A DNA stretch of 32,741 nt from assembly GCA_905234425.1 (NCBI GenBank), contig CAJOHR010000043.1, forward strand, positions 1 to 32,741, in the 5' to 3' direction. The position numbers and the translations under genes were made by a program. The notes under the pieces are model-generated. The model did not search any database and had not been told where the DNA came from. It saw nothing but the letters and a program-made list of their open reading frames with translations. Positions 9,291 through 17,939 of the stretch are shown here, one piece after another (position 1 is the first letter of the stretch; every line of letters begins with the position of its first letter). Source of the DNA: an uncultured Oscillospiraceae bacterium. Its GTDB lineage: Bacteria; Bacillota; Clostridia; Oscillospirales; Oscillospiraceae.

Positions 9291-10103
9291 TTATTCCTCG
9301 GTAAATTTCTCCCGAATTTTATCCATGAGGGATTGGGGAATCCCGATGTGCCGCAGATATTCCACCACGCCGCCGTAGTTCTCCGTCAAATAGTCGATGA
9401 GCGTCAGCATGGCTGAGGCCGGGGTTTGGAAGAAGCTGTCGTCCATGGGCGGCTGGAAGCCCTGTTCCTTGGGATCGCCCTCCGCCTCGGGGGGAGGCCC
9501 CATGAGCGCGCCGGAGCGCATTTGCGCATAGACGGGCTCCAGATAGACCTGAGAGACGCAGTAATCCGCGGCGATATCCTCCCGGCTGACGCCGGCGATG
9601 GACAGGAGGTAGCAGGACATGAGGCCCGTCCGGTCCTTTCCGGTGGTGCAGTGGTAGAGCACCGCGCCCTCGGCCTCCGCGGCGATGGTCAGGACCTCCA
9701 TGGCCCAATCCCGGGCCTCCTCGGCCATCTGCTTGTACATCTCGCCCCATCCGGGCATTTTCCCGCCGGGACCTCCGGGAGGCGGTCCCCCGGGGCCGCC
9801 CTCGTTTCCGGGACCTCCAGGGCCCTTGCCCATGGCGGCCTCGTTGAAGAGGGGCTTGTGATAGTAGGTCATGGGGCCGTCCAGGTCGCTGGGCCGCTGC
9901 CGGACCTCTCCCGTGCCCCGGAAATCCATGGACACGGTGACGCCGTAGTCTCGGAGATATTGAATGTCCTCCGCAGGCAGGCCGCAGGGCGCTTCGCTGC
10001 GGACGAACACCCCGAATTTGGTGGTTTTCCCGTCCGCCGTGGGGTAGCCCCCCAGATCCCGGGCGTTGTAGAGCCCCTTTGTCATCAGTCGTCTTGTTGG
10101 CAA
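9291..10103 (-). CDS. Tyrosine-phosphatase-like protein (IphP type) with Gly/Pro-rich insert
   Basis: About 270 residues, no signal peptide. The N-terminal NARDLGGYPT motif, the strand RSEAP and the P-loop HCTTGKDRTG (Cys152, Arg158) place it in the IphP/LipA-like Tyr_phosphatase_3 family, whose members hydrolyse phosphotyrosine, phosphoserine or phosphoinositides. Two loops are expanded: residues about 92-116 are almost pure Gly/Pro with few charged residues, and 201-225 are Pro-rich and acidic. The first possible start, TTG at 10112, has its GAAGG site directly adjacent; TTG at 10103 has better spacing (9 bases) and is chosen; ATG at 10085 is a third option. It lies 33 bases after the FtsX permease and 24 bases before a GH13 gene. 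The substrate is unknown; a sugar-phosphate or regulatory role in the glucosidase cluster is only suggested by position. Confidence 0.8.
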   Translation of the reverse strand: MPTRRLMTKGLYNARDLGGYPTADGKTTKFGVFVRSEAPCGLPAEDIQYLRDYGVTVSMDFRGTGEVRQRPSDLDGPMTYYHKPLFNEAAMGKGPGGPGNEGGPGGPPPGGPGGKMPGWGEMYKQMAEEARDWAMEVLTIAAEAEGAVLYHCTTGKDRTGLMSCYLLSIAGVSREDIAADYCVSQVYLEPVYAQMRSGALMGPPPEAEGDPKEQGFQPPMDDSFFQTPASAMLTLIDYLTENYGGVVEYLRHIGIPQSLMDKIREKFTEE

Positions 10104-10136
10104 TGGTTTCAACCTTCTTTCAATCAGTAAAAAATG

Positions 10137-12902
10137 TTATTCTACGGACTTCAGCGACTGCACCATGTCGATCTTCCGGAGCCGGAAGAACATGACGAAA
10201 TTCACCAGGGCGGCGAAGGCCAGACTTAAAAGAATGCTCAGAACGTAGTTCCCCGGTCTGGCGTCCCGGCCGAACATAACGACGTCCATCTCGATGGTCC
10301 GCACCAGCCAGGTGGTCAGGAGCTTGCCGCAGGGCTGTCCCAGGAGAATGCCCAGGACCGTCAAAACCAGGTTCTCCCGGTAGACGTACATGGCCACCTC
10401 TCCGTCGTAGAAGCCCAGGACCTTGATGGTGGCCAGCTCCCGCATCCGCTCGGCGATGTTGATATTGGTCAGGTTGTAGAGGACCACAAAGGCCAGGGCC
10501 GCCGCCGACAGGACGATGACCATGACCGCCGCATCCACCGCGTCGATGGAATCCCGGAAGGCCTTGGCCATGGCGGGAAGATTGGTGGCGCCCCGGACCC
10601 CGTCCAGGGTGAGCAGGGTCTCGCACAGGGCGGAGACCGCCTCCGTGCTGTCGTCCTCCACGGTGATCAGGTATTCGTTGGGGGTATAGGCCTCTCCCGT
10701 CAGGGCTTCGTAGTCCGCCGCCGTCATGTAGGCGTAGTGGTAGACGTAATGCTCCGTCACCGCCGTCACGGGCACCTCCTTCGGCGTCCCGGCGTCGATG
10801 GTGATCGTGTCTCCGGGCCCCACGGACAGCTGCTCCGCCAGCTTTTCGTCCAGCATGACGCCCGCCGCGGGATAGGGGACGGGTTCCTTGGTCTTCATGT
10901 CCCGGAACAGGATCTGTTCCGTCACATCCTCGGGCCGGTCCGTGGCGCTGACGTAGCCGTCCACAGAGACGCCGCCCTTCCGGAAGGTGACGGACCGGGT
11001 CCGCACCGGGGCCAAGGATCGGAGATTCCCGGAGTTCTCCAGGGCCTGTTCCACCCTGGCTTCCGCGTCCTCCGTCCCTCCGTCCAGGGTGAGCTGGATA
11101 TTATAATGATAGAGCTCCCCGTACTGAATGTCAATGATGCCGAAGATACTGCTCCGGAGGCCCAGGCCCGCGATCAGGAGGGCCGTGCAGCCCGCCACGC
11201 CGATGACCGTCATCCAGAGTCGCTTTTTATACCGGAACAGGTTCCGGGCGGACACCTTCAGGGAAAAGCGCATCCGCCGCCAGAGGGGTCCGATCCGCTC
11301 CAGCAGGATCCGCTTTCCGGCCCTTGGGGCCTTGGGCCGCAGAAGAGCGGCCGGGGTCTGCCTGGCGGTGGACAGCACGGCCCAGGCTGTGGCAAGGGCG
11401 GTGCAGCCGATGCCTGTGAGTCCCGAGGCCAGGCACAGTCCCCAGTGAACGGTCAGATGGAGGGCCGGGAGCCGGTACATAATGCCGTAGGAGGTGAAGA
11501 TCACCCAGGGGATAAAGGTGGTGCCGATGGCCGACCCCAGAATGCTCCCCGCCAGGGCCGCCAGGGCTCCGTAGGTCAGAAACTTCCAGGCAATGGCCGC
11601 CGTATCGTAGCCCATGGCCTTCACGGCGCCGATCTGGGTCCGCTCCTCCTCCACCATCCGCGTCATGGTGGTCAGGGACACCAGGGCCGCCACCAGGAAG
11701 AAGATCAGGGGGAACACCCTGGCCAGATTCTCCATACGGGTGGCGTTCTGATCGTAGCTCACAAAGCCGTAGTTGCTGTCCCGGTCCAGAACGTAGACCT
11801 CCGCGGGCTCCAGATCCTCCAGAAGCTCCCGGTTCTCGTCGAGCTCCTCCTGGGCGTCGGAAAACTCCTCCGCCGCCGTCTCCCGGGCCTCGGCCAGGGC
11901 CTCCAGGCCCTCCGCGTATTGTTCTTCCCCGTCCTCCAGGGTCTCCTCCAGTTCGTCGATCTGAGTCTGGGTCATGAGCCCCAGGGCCAGGGCGGATTTC
12001 GCCTGCTCCAGGCCGTCCCAGCCCTCGTCCAGGTCCGTCCGGGCGTCGGAAAGCTGCTGCTCGGATTCGGCGAAAGCCTCCTCCGCCTCCAGTCTGGCGT
12101 CGTCCAGCTCCGTCTGGGCTGCCTCCAACTCCGTCATGGGATCGTCGTGGAGCGCCTGATATCGGAGGGCCGCCCGTTCTCCGGCCTCCGCCTCCAGCGA
12201 TTCCACTGCATCGTCGATTTTGTCGTCATAAGCCGTCCCGTAGGCGTCCAGTGTCGCGGCTCCGGACACCAGGATCTGGGCGGCGGTGAAATAATCCAGG
12301 GAAAAGGCATTTTCGGGCAGAAGCACAAAGCCCGCCACGGTGCCGTCTCCCAACGTGCTGGTGCCCCGGTCCAGGGAGATGTACAGGGGAGAGACCACGG
12401 ACCCGGTGACGGTGAAGGCGGTCTCCTTCAACGCGTCCTCCAGCCCGGATTCCAGGGTGACCGTATCCCCGGGCGAGAGCTTCAGATTAGTCAGAACCTT
12501 TTCATCCAGGGCGCACTCGTTCGGTTTCTCCGGGAGCCGCCCCTCCAGAAGGGTGGGGCTGTTGATTCCCGGCGTCAGGGACAGGAGCTTGACGGTCTTC
12601 CGGGTTTCCTCCTTATACAGGTATCCGTCCAGGCTCTGGCCGCCCAAAGCGGTCTCCACGCCCCGGACTTTGGAGAAGGCGTCGATATCCTCCGCCGTCA
12701 GTCCCAGGGTGGATAGTATCTCCACGTCCCGAAGGGCCACATCATCGAAATACCGGTCCGCCGTGTCCCGCATATCCGGGGCCGCGGACCGGAGACCCAC
12801 CAGAAACAGGACCCCCAGGGCTACCATGGCCAGGATGGAGAGGAATCGGGGCAGCGAAGCCCGGATCTCCCGCCGGAGCTCTTTTCGCAGCGTTTTCACC
12901 AT
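10137..12902 (-). CDS. FtsX-type ABC transporter permease with extracytoplasmic coiled coil
   Basis: This 921-residue membrane protein belongs to the MacB/FtsX permease family. A first helix (about 20-38) is followed by a large extracytoplasmic region that includes an acidic, heptad-like coiled coil (about residues 258-365, rich in Glu, Ala, Leu and Asp). A first FtsX domain with three helices follows (about 388-500), then a further helix (LWMTVIGVAGCTALLIAGLGL), a second extracytoplasmic domain and a C-terminal FtsX domain (about 790-910) with the NINIAERMRELATIKVLGFY motif. This duplicated layout is typical of large Firmicutes permeases annotated as antimicrobial-peptide or lipid-type exporters and mechanotransducers. 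Its start overlaps the ATPase gene by 7 bases, so the two are a coupled transporter. The substrate is not predictable. Confidence 0.88.
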   Translation of the reverse strand: MVKTLRKELRREIRASLPRFLSILAMVALGVLFLVGLRSAAPDMRDTADRYFDDVALRDVEILSTLGLTAEDIDAFSKVRGVETALGGQSLDGYLYKEETRKTVKLLSLTPGINSPTLLEGRLPEKPNECALDEKVLTNLKLSPGDTVTLESGLEDALKETAFTVTGSVVSPLYISLDRGTSTLGDGTVAGFVLLPENAFSLDYFTAAQILVSGAATLDAYGTAYDDKIDDAVESLEAEAGERAALRYQALHDDPMTELEAAQTELDDARLEAEEAFAESEQQLSDARTDLDEGWDGLEQAKSALALGLMTQTQIDELEETLEDGEEQYAEGLEALAEARETAAEEFSDAQEELDENRELLEDLEPAEVYVLDRDSNYGFVSYDQNATRMENLARVFPLIFFLVAALVSLTTMTRMVEEERTQIGAVKAMGYDTAAIAWKFLTYGALAALAGSILGSAIGTTFIPWVIFTSYGIMYRLPALHLTVHWGLCLASGLTGIGCTALATAWAVLSTARQTPAALLRPKAPRAGKRILLERIGPLWRRMRFSLKVSARNLFRYKKRLWMTVIGVAGCTALLIAGLGLRSSIFGIIDIQYGELYHYNIQLTLDGGTEDAEARVEQALENSGNLRSLAPVRTRSVTFRKGGVSVDGYVSATDRPEDVTEQILFRDMKTKEPVPYPAAGVMLDEKLAEQLSVGPGDTITIDAGTPKEVPVTAVTEHYVYHYAYMTAADYEALTGEAYTPNEYLITVEDDSTEAVSALCETLLTLDGVRGATNLPAMAKAFRDSIDAVDAAVMVIVLSAAALAFVVLYNLTNINIAERMRELATIKVLGFYDGEVAMYVYRENLVLTVLGILLGQPCGKLLTTWLVRTIEMDVVMFGRDARPGNYVLSILLSLAFAALVNFVMFFRLRKIDMVQSLKSVE

Positions 12903-13597
12903 TCGATCTCCTCAATGGGGGTGGGATGGTCGTTTTTCTCCATGGCGCTGACCCTGCCGTTCCGGATCTGGATCACCCGGTCCCCCATGGGCATGAGGGC
13001 GGAGTTGTGGGTGATGATCACCACGGTCATGCCGTCCTTCCGGCAGGTATCCTGCAATAGCTGCAGGACCTCCTTGCCCGTCCGGTAATCCAGGGCGCCA
13101 GTGGGCTCGTCGCAGAGCAGGAGCTTGGGCCGTTTGGCCAGGGCCCGGGCAATGGCCACCCGCTGCTGCTCCCCGCCGGAGAGCTGAGCCGGGAAGTTGT
13201 TCTTCCGGTCCTGAAGCCCCACCCGGTCCAGGGCCTCGCCCGGGTCCATGGGATTTTGGCAGATCTCGCTGGCCAGTTCCACGTTTTCCAGGGCCGTCAG
13301 GTTCCCCACCAAATTGTAGAACTGGAATACAAAGCCGATGTCGTACCGGCGGTATTTCGTGAGCCGGCGGCCACGGAGATGGCTGATGTCCCGGCCGTCC
13401 ACCTCTATGGTGCCGGAGGTGGCCGTATCCATGCCCCCCAGCAGGTTCAGCACCGTGGTCTTGCCCGCGCCGCTGGGGCCCACGATGATACACAGCTCGC
13501 CCTGCTCGATCTCCAGGTTCACGCCGTCCAGGGCCCGGACGGCGGCGCTGCCCGTGCCGTAGACCCGGACCAGGTCCTTTAATTCAATGTATGCCAT
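12896..13597 (-). CDS. LolD/MacB-type ABC transporter ATP-binding protein
   Basis: The 233-residue cytoplasmic ATPase is the partner of the FtsX-type permease. Motifs are Walker [10 protein letters not shown] (40-48), Q-loop in FVFQFYNL, signature LSGGEQQR (139-146), Walker B LLLCDEP (159-165) and H-loop His197. The LSGGEQQR signature and the DEPTGALD box are characteristic of the MacB/LolD/FtsE group, distinct from the sugar-type ATPase at the left of the window. I chose ATG 13597 ([10 protein letters not shown]), the usual N-terminus; a longer frame to 13636 would overlap thiI by some 35 bases. The start is 4 bases after the thiI stop, with GGGCGGGACG as a weak binding site, so it probably depends on translation of thiI. 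Confidence 0.9.
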   Translation of the reverse strand: MAYIELKDLVRVYGTGSAAVRALDGVNLEIEQGELCIIVGPSGAGKTTVLNLLGGMDTATSGTIEVDGRDISHLRGRRLTKYRRYDIGFVFQFYNLVGNLTALENVELASEICQNPMDPGEALDRVGLQDRKNNFPAQLSGGEQQRVAIARALAKRPKLLLCDEPTGALDYRTGKEVLQLLQDTCRKDGMTVVIITHNSALMPMGDRVIQIRNGRVSAMEKNDHPTPIEEIEW

Positions 13598-13601
13598 GGG
13601 C

Positions 13602-14780
13602 TTATCGTCCCGCCCGGATGTACACCGGCTCCACACCCTCCACGGCTTCGGACACCAGGGCCTTCACGTCCAGAGCGGCTTCGATCTTCTCGATCTCCGA
13701 CAGAGAGGGTCGCGTTTTGGGGTGCTTGGGGGTGAACACGGTGCAGCAGTCCTCATAGGGCAGAATAGAGGTCTCCATGGTGCCGATTTTTCTCGCCACG
13801 GTGATGATCTCCTCCTTGTCCATGCCGATCAGGGGCCGCAGCACCGGCAGCGTGCATACGGCGTTTGTCACCATGAGGGCCTGCATGGTCTGGGAGGCCA
13901 CCTGGCCCAGGCTCTCGCCGGTGGTCAGGGACATGCAGCCCAGCTTCTCCGCCATGGCCTCGGAGATCCGCATCATCATCCGCCGCATGATCAGGGTGAA
14001 ATACTCCTCAGGGCAGTTGTCCCGGATGGCCTCCTGGATCTTTGTAAAGGGCACCACATGGACCGTCATCCTGCCACAGTACCGGGCCATGAGTCTTGCC
14101 AGATCCAGGACCTTTTCCTTTGCCCGCTCGGAGGTATAGGGGTAGGAGAAGAAATGGATGCACTCCAGCTCCACGCCCCGTTTGCCCATCATGTAGCCCG
14201 CCACAGGGCTGTCGATGCCTCCGGAGAGCAGCAGAGCCGTCTTGCCGCCCACGCCCGTGGGAAGACCGCCGGCTCCCGGCTGGTCCGGTCCGTGGACGTA
14301 GGCCCGATCCTCCCGAACCTCCACGTAGACGGTGTAATCCGGGTTGTGGACGTCCACGGCAGTTTCGGGATAGGCCTCGGCCAGGAGGCCGCCGATCTCC
14401 TGGGAGATCTGGATGGAGGTCAGCGGGAACTTCTTGTCCGCCCGCTTGGACTCCACCTTGAAGCTCTTTGCCCCGGCGATGCCGTCCCCCAGATACTCCT
14501 TGCAGGCCCGGAGGATGGCGTCCATGTCCTTGTCGCAGCTTCGGCTCCGGCTCATGGCCGCCACGCCGAAGACACGGCCGCAGGCCTCCCAGGCCCCGTC
14601 CATGTCGCAGTCCTCCTCCTCGGGCTCCACATAGACCAGAGACTGGAGCAGCCGGATCTTGAATTTTCCGTAGGGCTTGAGCCGCCGGTTCAGGTTGGAA
14701 TGGAGCCGCCCCTCAAAGGTGGAGCGGTTCAATCCCTTCAGCACGATCTCTCCCATTTTCAGCAAAAACATCTCGTTCAT
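13602..14780 (-). CDS. thiI: tRNA 4-thiouridine synthase ThiI
   Basis: ThiI adenylates U8 of tRNA and inserts sulphur to give 4-thiouridine; it also supplies sulphur for the thiamine thiazole in many bacteria. The 392-residue product starts MNEMFLLKMGEIVLKGLNR, as ThiI proteins do, at ATG 14780 with TTAGGAGAG 8 bases upstream. A ferredoxin-like/THUMP region (about 1-165) precedes the PP-loop LSGGIDSPVAG (185-195). Near the C-terminus PYEDCCTVFTPKHP carries the conserved cysteine of the adenylation domain. There is no rhodanese domain, as expected for Firmicutes, so sulphur must come from a dedicated cysteine desulphurase not found here. It is the first gene of a six-gene minus-strand run reaching the GH13 genes. 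Confidence 0.95.
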   Translation of the reverse strand: MNEMFLLKMGEIVLKGLNRSTFEGRLHSNLNRRLKPYGKFKIRLLQSLVYVEPEEEDCDMDGAWEACGRVFGVAAMSRSRSCDKDMDAILRACKEYLGDGIAGAKSFKVESKRADKKFPLTSIQISQEIGGLLAEAYPETAVDVHNPDYTVYVEVREDRAYVHGPDQPGAGGLPTGVGGKTALLLSGGIDSPVAGYMMGKRGVELECIHFFSYPYTSERAKEKVLDLARLMARYCGRMTVHVVPFTKIQEAIRDNCPEEYFTLIMRRMMMRISEAMAEKLGCMSLTTGESLGQVASQTMQALMVTNAVCTLPVLRPLIGMDKEEIITVARKIGTMETSILPYEDCCTVFTPKHPKTRPSLSEIEKIEAALDVKALVSEAVEGVEPVYIRAGR

Positions 14781-14908
14781 GTGATTCTCTCCTAAATCAA
14801 GTCTCGTTTCCGATAGCATACACCTTTTTACGGAAAAAGGGAAGGGAAAACAGCGAAAATGGCCCCTTTCCTGTTCGGATTTTGATAACCCGGTTTGTTT
14901 TTTGAAAA

Positions 14909-14937
14909 TTGTCTCCCGGGCCGGAAGCGGATATAAT
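14909..14937 (+). promoter_or_regulatory. Promoter of the first orphan solute-binding lipoprotein
   Basis: TTGTCT (14909-14914) and TATAAT (14932-14937) are 17 bases apart. A start near 14944 leaves a leader of about 54 bases ending in AAGGAGGA before the ATG at 14998. Confidence 0.75.
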
Positions 14938-14997
14938 GGCGGTGTATAGGGGCGGGTGCGCCCTGAAACCAAATATTACAAGGAGGAACCCAGAACC

Positions 14998-16701
14998 ATG
15001 AAAAAGAGTTTTGCCCTGCTGCTGGCCCTGGCCATGATCATCGCCCTGTTCGCCGGCTGCGGAAGCTCCGCCGCTTCCAACGCGGAACCCGCCGCCTCTG
15101 CCGAGAGTGCAGCGGCCCCCGCAGAGAGCGTGGCGGAGGAGCCTGAGGAGGAAGCCGCCCCCGCTGACGAAGCGGAGCCCGCAGAGGCGTCCGAGCCCGC
15201 CGCCGAGGAGCCCGAGGAGGAAGCTGAGCCCGCCTATACCCTGGAGTATCCCCTGGTGGATGAGCCCACCACCCTGACCTACTGGCAGGCCTGGCCTCCC
15301 TTCCTCAGTGAGATCTCCGATCCCTCCGACGCCGCCACCTTTGACGCCCTGGAGGAGATGACCGGCATCCATCTGGAAATCATCGCCGTCTCCACGGAGA
15401 ACGACGCCAACGATTTCATGCTCCGGGCCGCCTCCGGCGACCTGACCGACCTGATCCAGAAGGGCGCCGACCACTACACCGGCGGCGGCGACAAGGCCAT
15501 CGAGGACGACATCCTCATCGACCTGCTTCCGCTTCTGGAGGAGAATATGCCCGACTACTGGAAGATCATGTCCACGGACGAGACCTTCTATAAGACCGTT
15601 GTCACCGACCAGGGCCAGGTCCCTGCGCTGATCGGCATGTACAAGGACCCCTACTACACCGACCAGGGCATGTGGATCCGTCAGGACGCTCTGGATCAGG
15701 TGGGCAAGAGCGTTCCCACCACCCTGGATGAGCTGGAAGACGTGCTCGCCAGCTTCCAGGACATGGGCATGTCCGATCCCCTTGTGGTCCTGTCCGAGGG
15801 CAACTGCGACCTGCTGACCCGAGCCTATGAGGCAGACGACCATCTGGTGGACGGCAAGATCGTCTCCGGCGCCCTTACCAACGGCAAGGACGTTATGCTC
15901 AAGCTCCATGAGTATTACGAAAAAGGCTTCATCAACGTGGACTTCGTCTCCTACAACTGGTCCAACACCAAACCGCCCCAGGACATCGTCTACAGCGGCG
16001 ACGCCGGCATTTTCAATGAAGACGTGATCTCCGTTTCCACCTATGTGAGCAACGCCACCATCCCCGGCTATGACCTCCAGCCCATGGGTCAGATTCGGCT
16101 GACCCCCGACCAGGAGCTGAACACCGGCTACATTGGCGTCTATGCCGCGGACAAGTACACGGTTTCCGTCTCCGCCACCAGCGACTATCCGGAGCTGGCT
16201 CTCCAGTACATGAACTATCTGTACACCGAAGACGGCATCACCCTGACCAACTGGGGCATCGAGGGCCTGACCTATGAGGTGGTCAACGGAGAGAACCAGT
16301 TTACCGATCTGATCACCAACTTTGAGATGGGCATGCAGCTGGCCCAGAGCCTGTACATCAACCCGGGCCTGCCCTGCATCACCGACCTGTCCATTCAGGA
16401 GAGCACCTACACCGATGCCCAGAAGGCCGCCGTGCCCACATGGGTCGCCGCCTTCGACAGCTCCGAGGAGACCATGCCCAACACCAACTGGCTGACCTAT
16501 ACGGATGAGGAGACCCAGCGCTATTATGAGCTGTACACGGATCTGAACACCTATGAGGAGGAGATGCGCCTGAAGTTTATCACCGGTCAGGCCGACATTG
16601 AGGCCGAGTGGGACAGCTATGTATCCACCTGCAAGTCCATGGGCTTTGACGAGCTCCAGGAGATCACCCAGGCCGCTGTGACCCGCTACCTGGAGAAGTG
16701 A
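14998..16701 (+). CDS. Orphan extracellular solute-binding lipoprotein
   Basis: A 567-residue lipoprotein with signal MKKSFALLLALAMIIALFAGC (lipid-bearing Cys21), a linker (about 22-78) made almost entirely of Ala, Glu, Pro and Ser, and a binding domain starting TLTYWQAWPPF. Motifs such as FDALEEMTGIHLEI, FMLRAASGDLTDLI, the later LTNWGIEGLTYEVV and the C-terminal EWDSYVSTCKSMGFDELQEI belong to the large family-1 binding proteins of the LipO/YtcQ kind, receptors for oligosaccharide ABC importers. ATG 14998 has AAGGAGGA upstream. No permease or ATPase gene is adjacent: thiI diverges upstream and a convergent dehydrogenase gene lies downstream. It must rely on a transporter elsewhere or act as a sensor. 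It shares its C-terminal pattern with the genes at 29215 and 31926. Confidence 0.88.
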   Translation: MKKSFALLLALAMIIALFAGCGSSAASNAEPAASAESAAAPAESVAEEPEEEAAPADEAEPAEASEPAAEEPEEEAEPAYTLEYPLVDEPTTLTYWQAWPPFLSEISDPSDAATFDALEEMTGIHLEIIAVSTENDANDFMLRAASGDLTDLIQKGADHYTGGGDKAIEDDILIDLLPLLEENMPDYWKIMSTDETFYKTVVTDQGQVPALIGMYKDPYYTDQGMWIRQDALDQVGKSVPTTLDELEDVLASFQDMGMSDPLVVLSEGNCDLLTRAYEADDHLVDGKIVSGALTNGKDVMLKLHEYYEKGFINVDFVSYNWSNTKPPQDIVYSGDAGIFNEDVISVSTYVSNATIPGYDLQPMGQIRLTPDQELNTGYIGVYAADKYTVSVSATSDYPELALQYMNYLYTEDGITLTNWGIEGLTYEVVNGENQFTDLITNFEMGMQLAQSLYINPGLPCITDLSIQESTYTDAQKAAVPTWVAAFDSSEETMPNTNWLTYTDEETQRYYELYTDLNTYEEEMRLKFITGQADIEAEWDSYVSTCKSMGFDELQEITQAAVTRYLEK

Positions 16702-16742
16702 TTTTCCGGTAATCCATAGAATGCTTATACTCATTTCCTGAA

Positions 16743-16784
16743 AGCTGCCGCCTGTCCGGATTCCGGGCAGGCGGCGGCTTTTTT
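16743..16784 (+). terminator. Intrinsic terminator of the orphan binding-protein gene
   Basis: A 17-bp stem (16743-16759 with 16763-16779, two G-T wobbles) with a three-base loop is followed directly by six T. It is a textbook Rho-independent terminator 41 bases past the stop codon. Confidence 0.93.
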
Positions 16785-16796
16785 ATAACGAAGAGC

Positions 16797-16823
16797 GAAA
16801 AGAGAAGAGAGAAGAGAGAAGAG
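16797..16823 (+). repeat. Purine tract with 7-bp tandem repeat
   Basis: A 27-base all-purine stretch contains AGAGAAG repeated three times in tandem (16801-16821) plus a partial copy. It lies between two opposing terminators, outside any gene. Confidence 0.85.
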
Positions 16824-16833
16824 CGGAGCATGG

Positions 16834-16867
16834 AAAAACCGGCGCCTCCGAAAAACAGAGGCGCCGG
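16834..16867 (-). terminator. Intrinsic terminator of the 3-hydroxyacyl-CoA dehydrogenase pair
   Basis: On the minus strand a perfect 10-bp stem CCGGCGCCTC/GAGGCGCCGG (16858-16867 with 16839-16848) is followed by five T (16838-16834). It lies just after the stop at 16890. Confidence 0.9.
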
Positions 16868-16889
16868 CAGATTTTGAGAATTACCGATA

Positions 16890-17849
16890 TTACATTCTCT
16901 TGTGCATCTTCAGCACGTTGATGATCAGGTTGTCCCGGAAGTCGGCGATGCTGGCCTTGTCGTGGCCGATGACCTCGGGGAAGGCCTCCATCAGGGGGCC
17001 GATCTCGTCGCCGGACTGGTCCGCCCAGGTGCTGGGAACCTTCTTCATGTCGGAGATGTCGGCGAAGACCGCGTCGGTCATGGCGCCGAACTTGATGGCG
17101 CAGCCCTTGAGGCCCAGGTCGCCGCCGCCCAGCTCATAGTTCATGGCGGGGCCGAAGGCAGCCAGCCGGATGCCGGGGCCGAAGGTCCAGGCGTCGTCGG
17201 CGTCGGCCATGGAGCACACGCCCTCAGTGACCAGGGCGATCTCCTCACGCCACAGGGCGTGCATGAGCCGGTTGGCAATGAAGCCGTTCTTCTCGATCTT
17301 CACATAGACGGGCGCCTTGTCATACATCTTGTAGAACTCGATGGCCTGGTCAATGACCGCGGGATCGGTCTTATCGCCGCCGCAGATCTCGATGAGGGGG
17401 AGGAGATAGGCGGGGTTGAAGGGATGGGCCACGATGATCCGCTCGGGATGCTTGGCCTCGGAGGCGATCTTGGTCACGGGAGTGCCGGAGGAGGAGGAGG
17501 CGATGATGGCGTCCTCGGGCAGATACTGCTCCATGGTGGCGACCATGGCGTGCTTCTGCTCCAGGTTCTCCGCGCCGTTCTCCTGGACGAAGTAAACGCC
17601 GGTGAAGGCCTCGGCGGGATCGGTGGTGAACTTGATCTTGTCCCAGATCTTCTGGCCGTCATCGCACAGGCCGTACTTCACATAGGTGTCGATGGCAACC
17701 TGGACCTTGGGGGTGGCGCGCTCGATGGAAGCCTCGCTGCGAACGTAGACGTTCACGTTCAGGCCCTTGAGCGCGAAGTAAGCGGCAAAGCCGCCGCCGA
17801 TGGTGCCGGCGCCGTACATGGCGATGGTCTTGATGTCTTTCACGTTCAT
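16890..17849 (-). CDS. 3-hydroxyacyl-CoA dehydrogenase-family protein, diverged
   Basis: A 319-residue NAD-dependent dehydrogenase with an N-terminal Rossmann fold (MYGAGTIGGGFAAYFALKG, residues 11-29) and the catalytic region AHPFNPAYLLPLIEICGG with the His-Glu pair of the 3-hydroxyacyl-CoA dehydrogenase family. The sequence SSSSGTPVTKI precedes it where S-[ST]-x-S-x-x is usual, and NGFIANRLMHALWREEIALVTEGVCS forms the start of the C-terminal helical domain. The 'HPFNP.YLLPLIE' form and the 319-residue length resemble L-carnitine dehydrogenase and lambda-crystallin/L-gulonate dehydrogenase relatives more than classical Hbd. The substrate may therefore be a 3-hydroxy acid rather than a CoA ester. 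It is 90 bases downstream of hbd on the same strand, separated by a hairpin, and its start has AAAGGA. Confidence 0.8.
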   Translation of the reverse strand: MNVKDIKTIAMYGAGTIGGGFAAYFALKGLNVNVYVRSEASIERATPKVQVAIDTYVKYGLCDDGQKIWDKIKFTTDPAEAFTGVYFVQENGAENLEQKHAMVATMEQYLPEDAIIASSSSGTPVTKIASEAKHPERIIVAHPFNPAYLLPLIEICGGDKTDPAVIDQAIEFYKMYDKAPVYVKIEKNGFIANRLMHALWREEIALVTEGVCSMADADDAWTFGPGIRLAAFGPAMNYELGGGDLGLKGCAIKFGAMTDAVFADISDMKKVPSTWADQSGDEIGPLMEAFPEVIGHDKASIADFRDNLIINVLKMHKRM

Positions 17850-17885
17850 GGGAATCGCGTCCTTTCGTAGAATAATCTCAACTCA

Positions 17886-17921
17886 GGTCCCTTCCGCAGG
17901 CTGCCGCCCACGGAAGGGACC
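17886..17921 (-). other. Hairpin between the two dehydrogenase genes
   Basis: A perfect 11-bp stem GGTCCCTTCCG/CGGAAGGGACC (17886-17896 with 17911-17921) encloses 14 bases. No T run follows on the minus strand, so it looks like a processing or attenuating hairpin rather than a terminator. Confidence 0.6.
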
Positions 17922-17939
17922 CCGTTTCTGACCTGCGAA

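Noticed and set aside
5829..9416. A 1195-codon open frame on the plus strand opposite the two GH13 genes
   Set aside because: It is antisense to two clearly functional enzymes with intact catalytic motifs; its peptide is low in recognisable motifs and rich in Gly, Val, His and Pro, as expected for a shadow of GC-biased codons.
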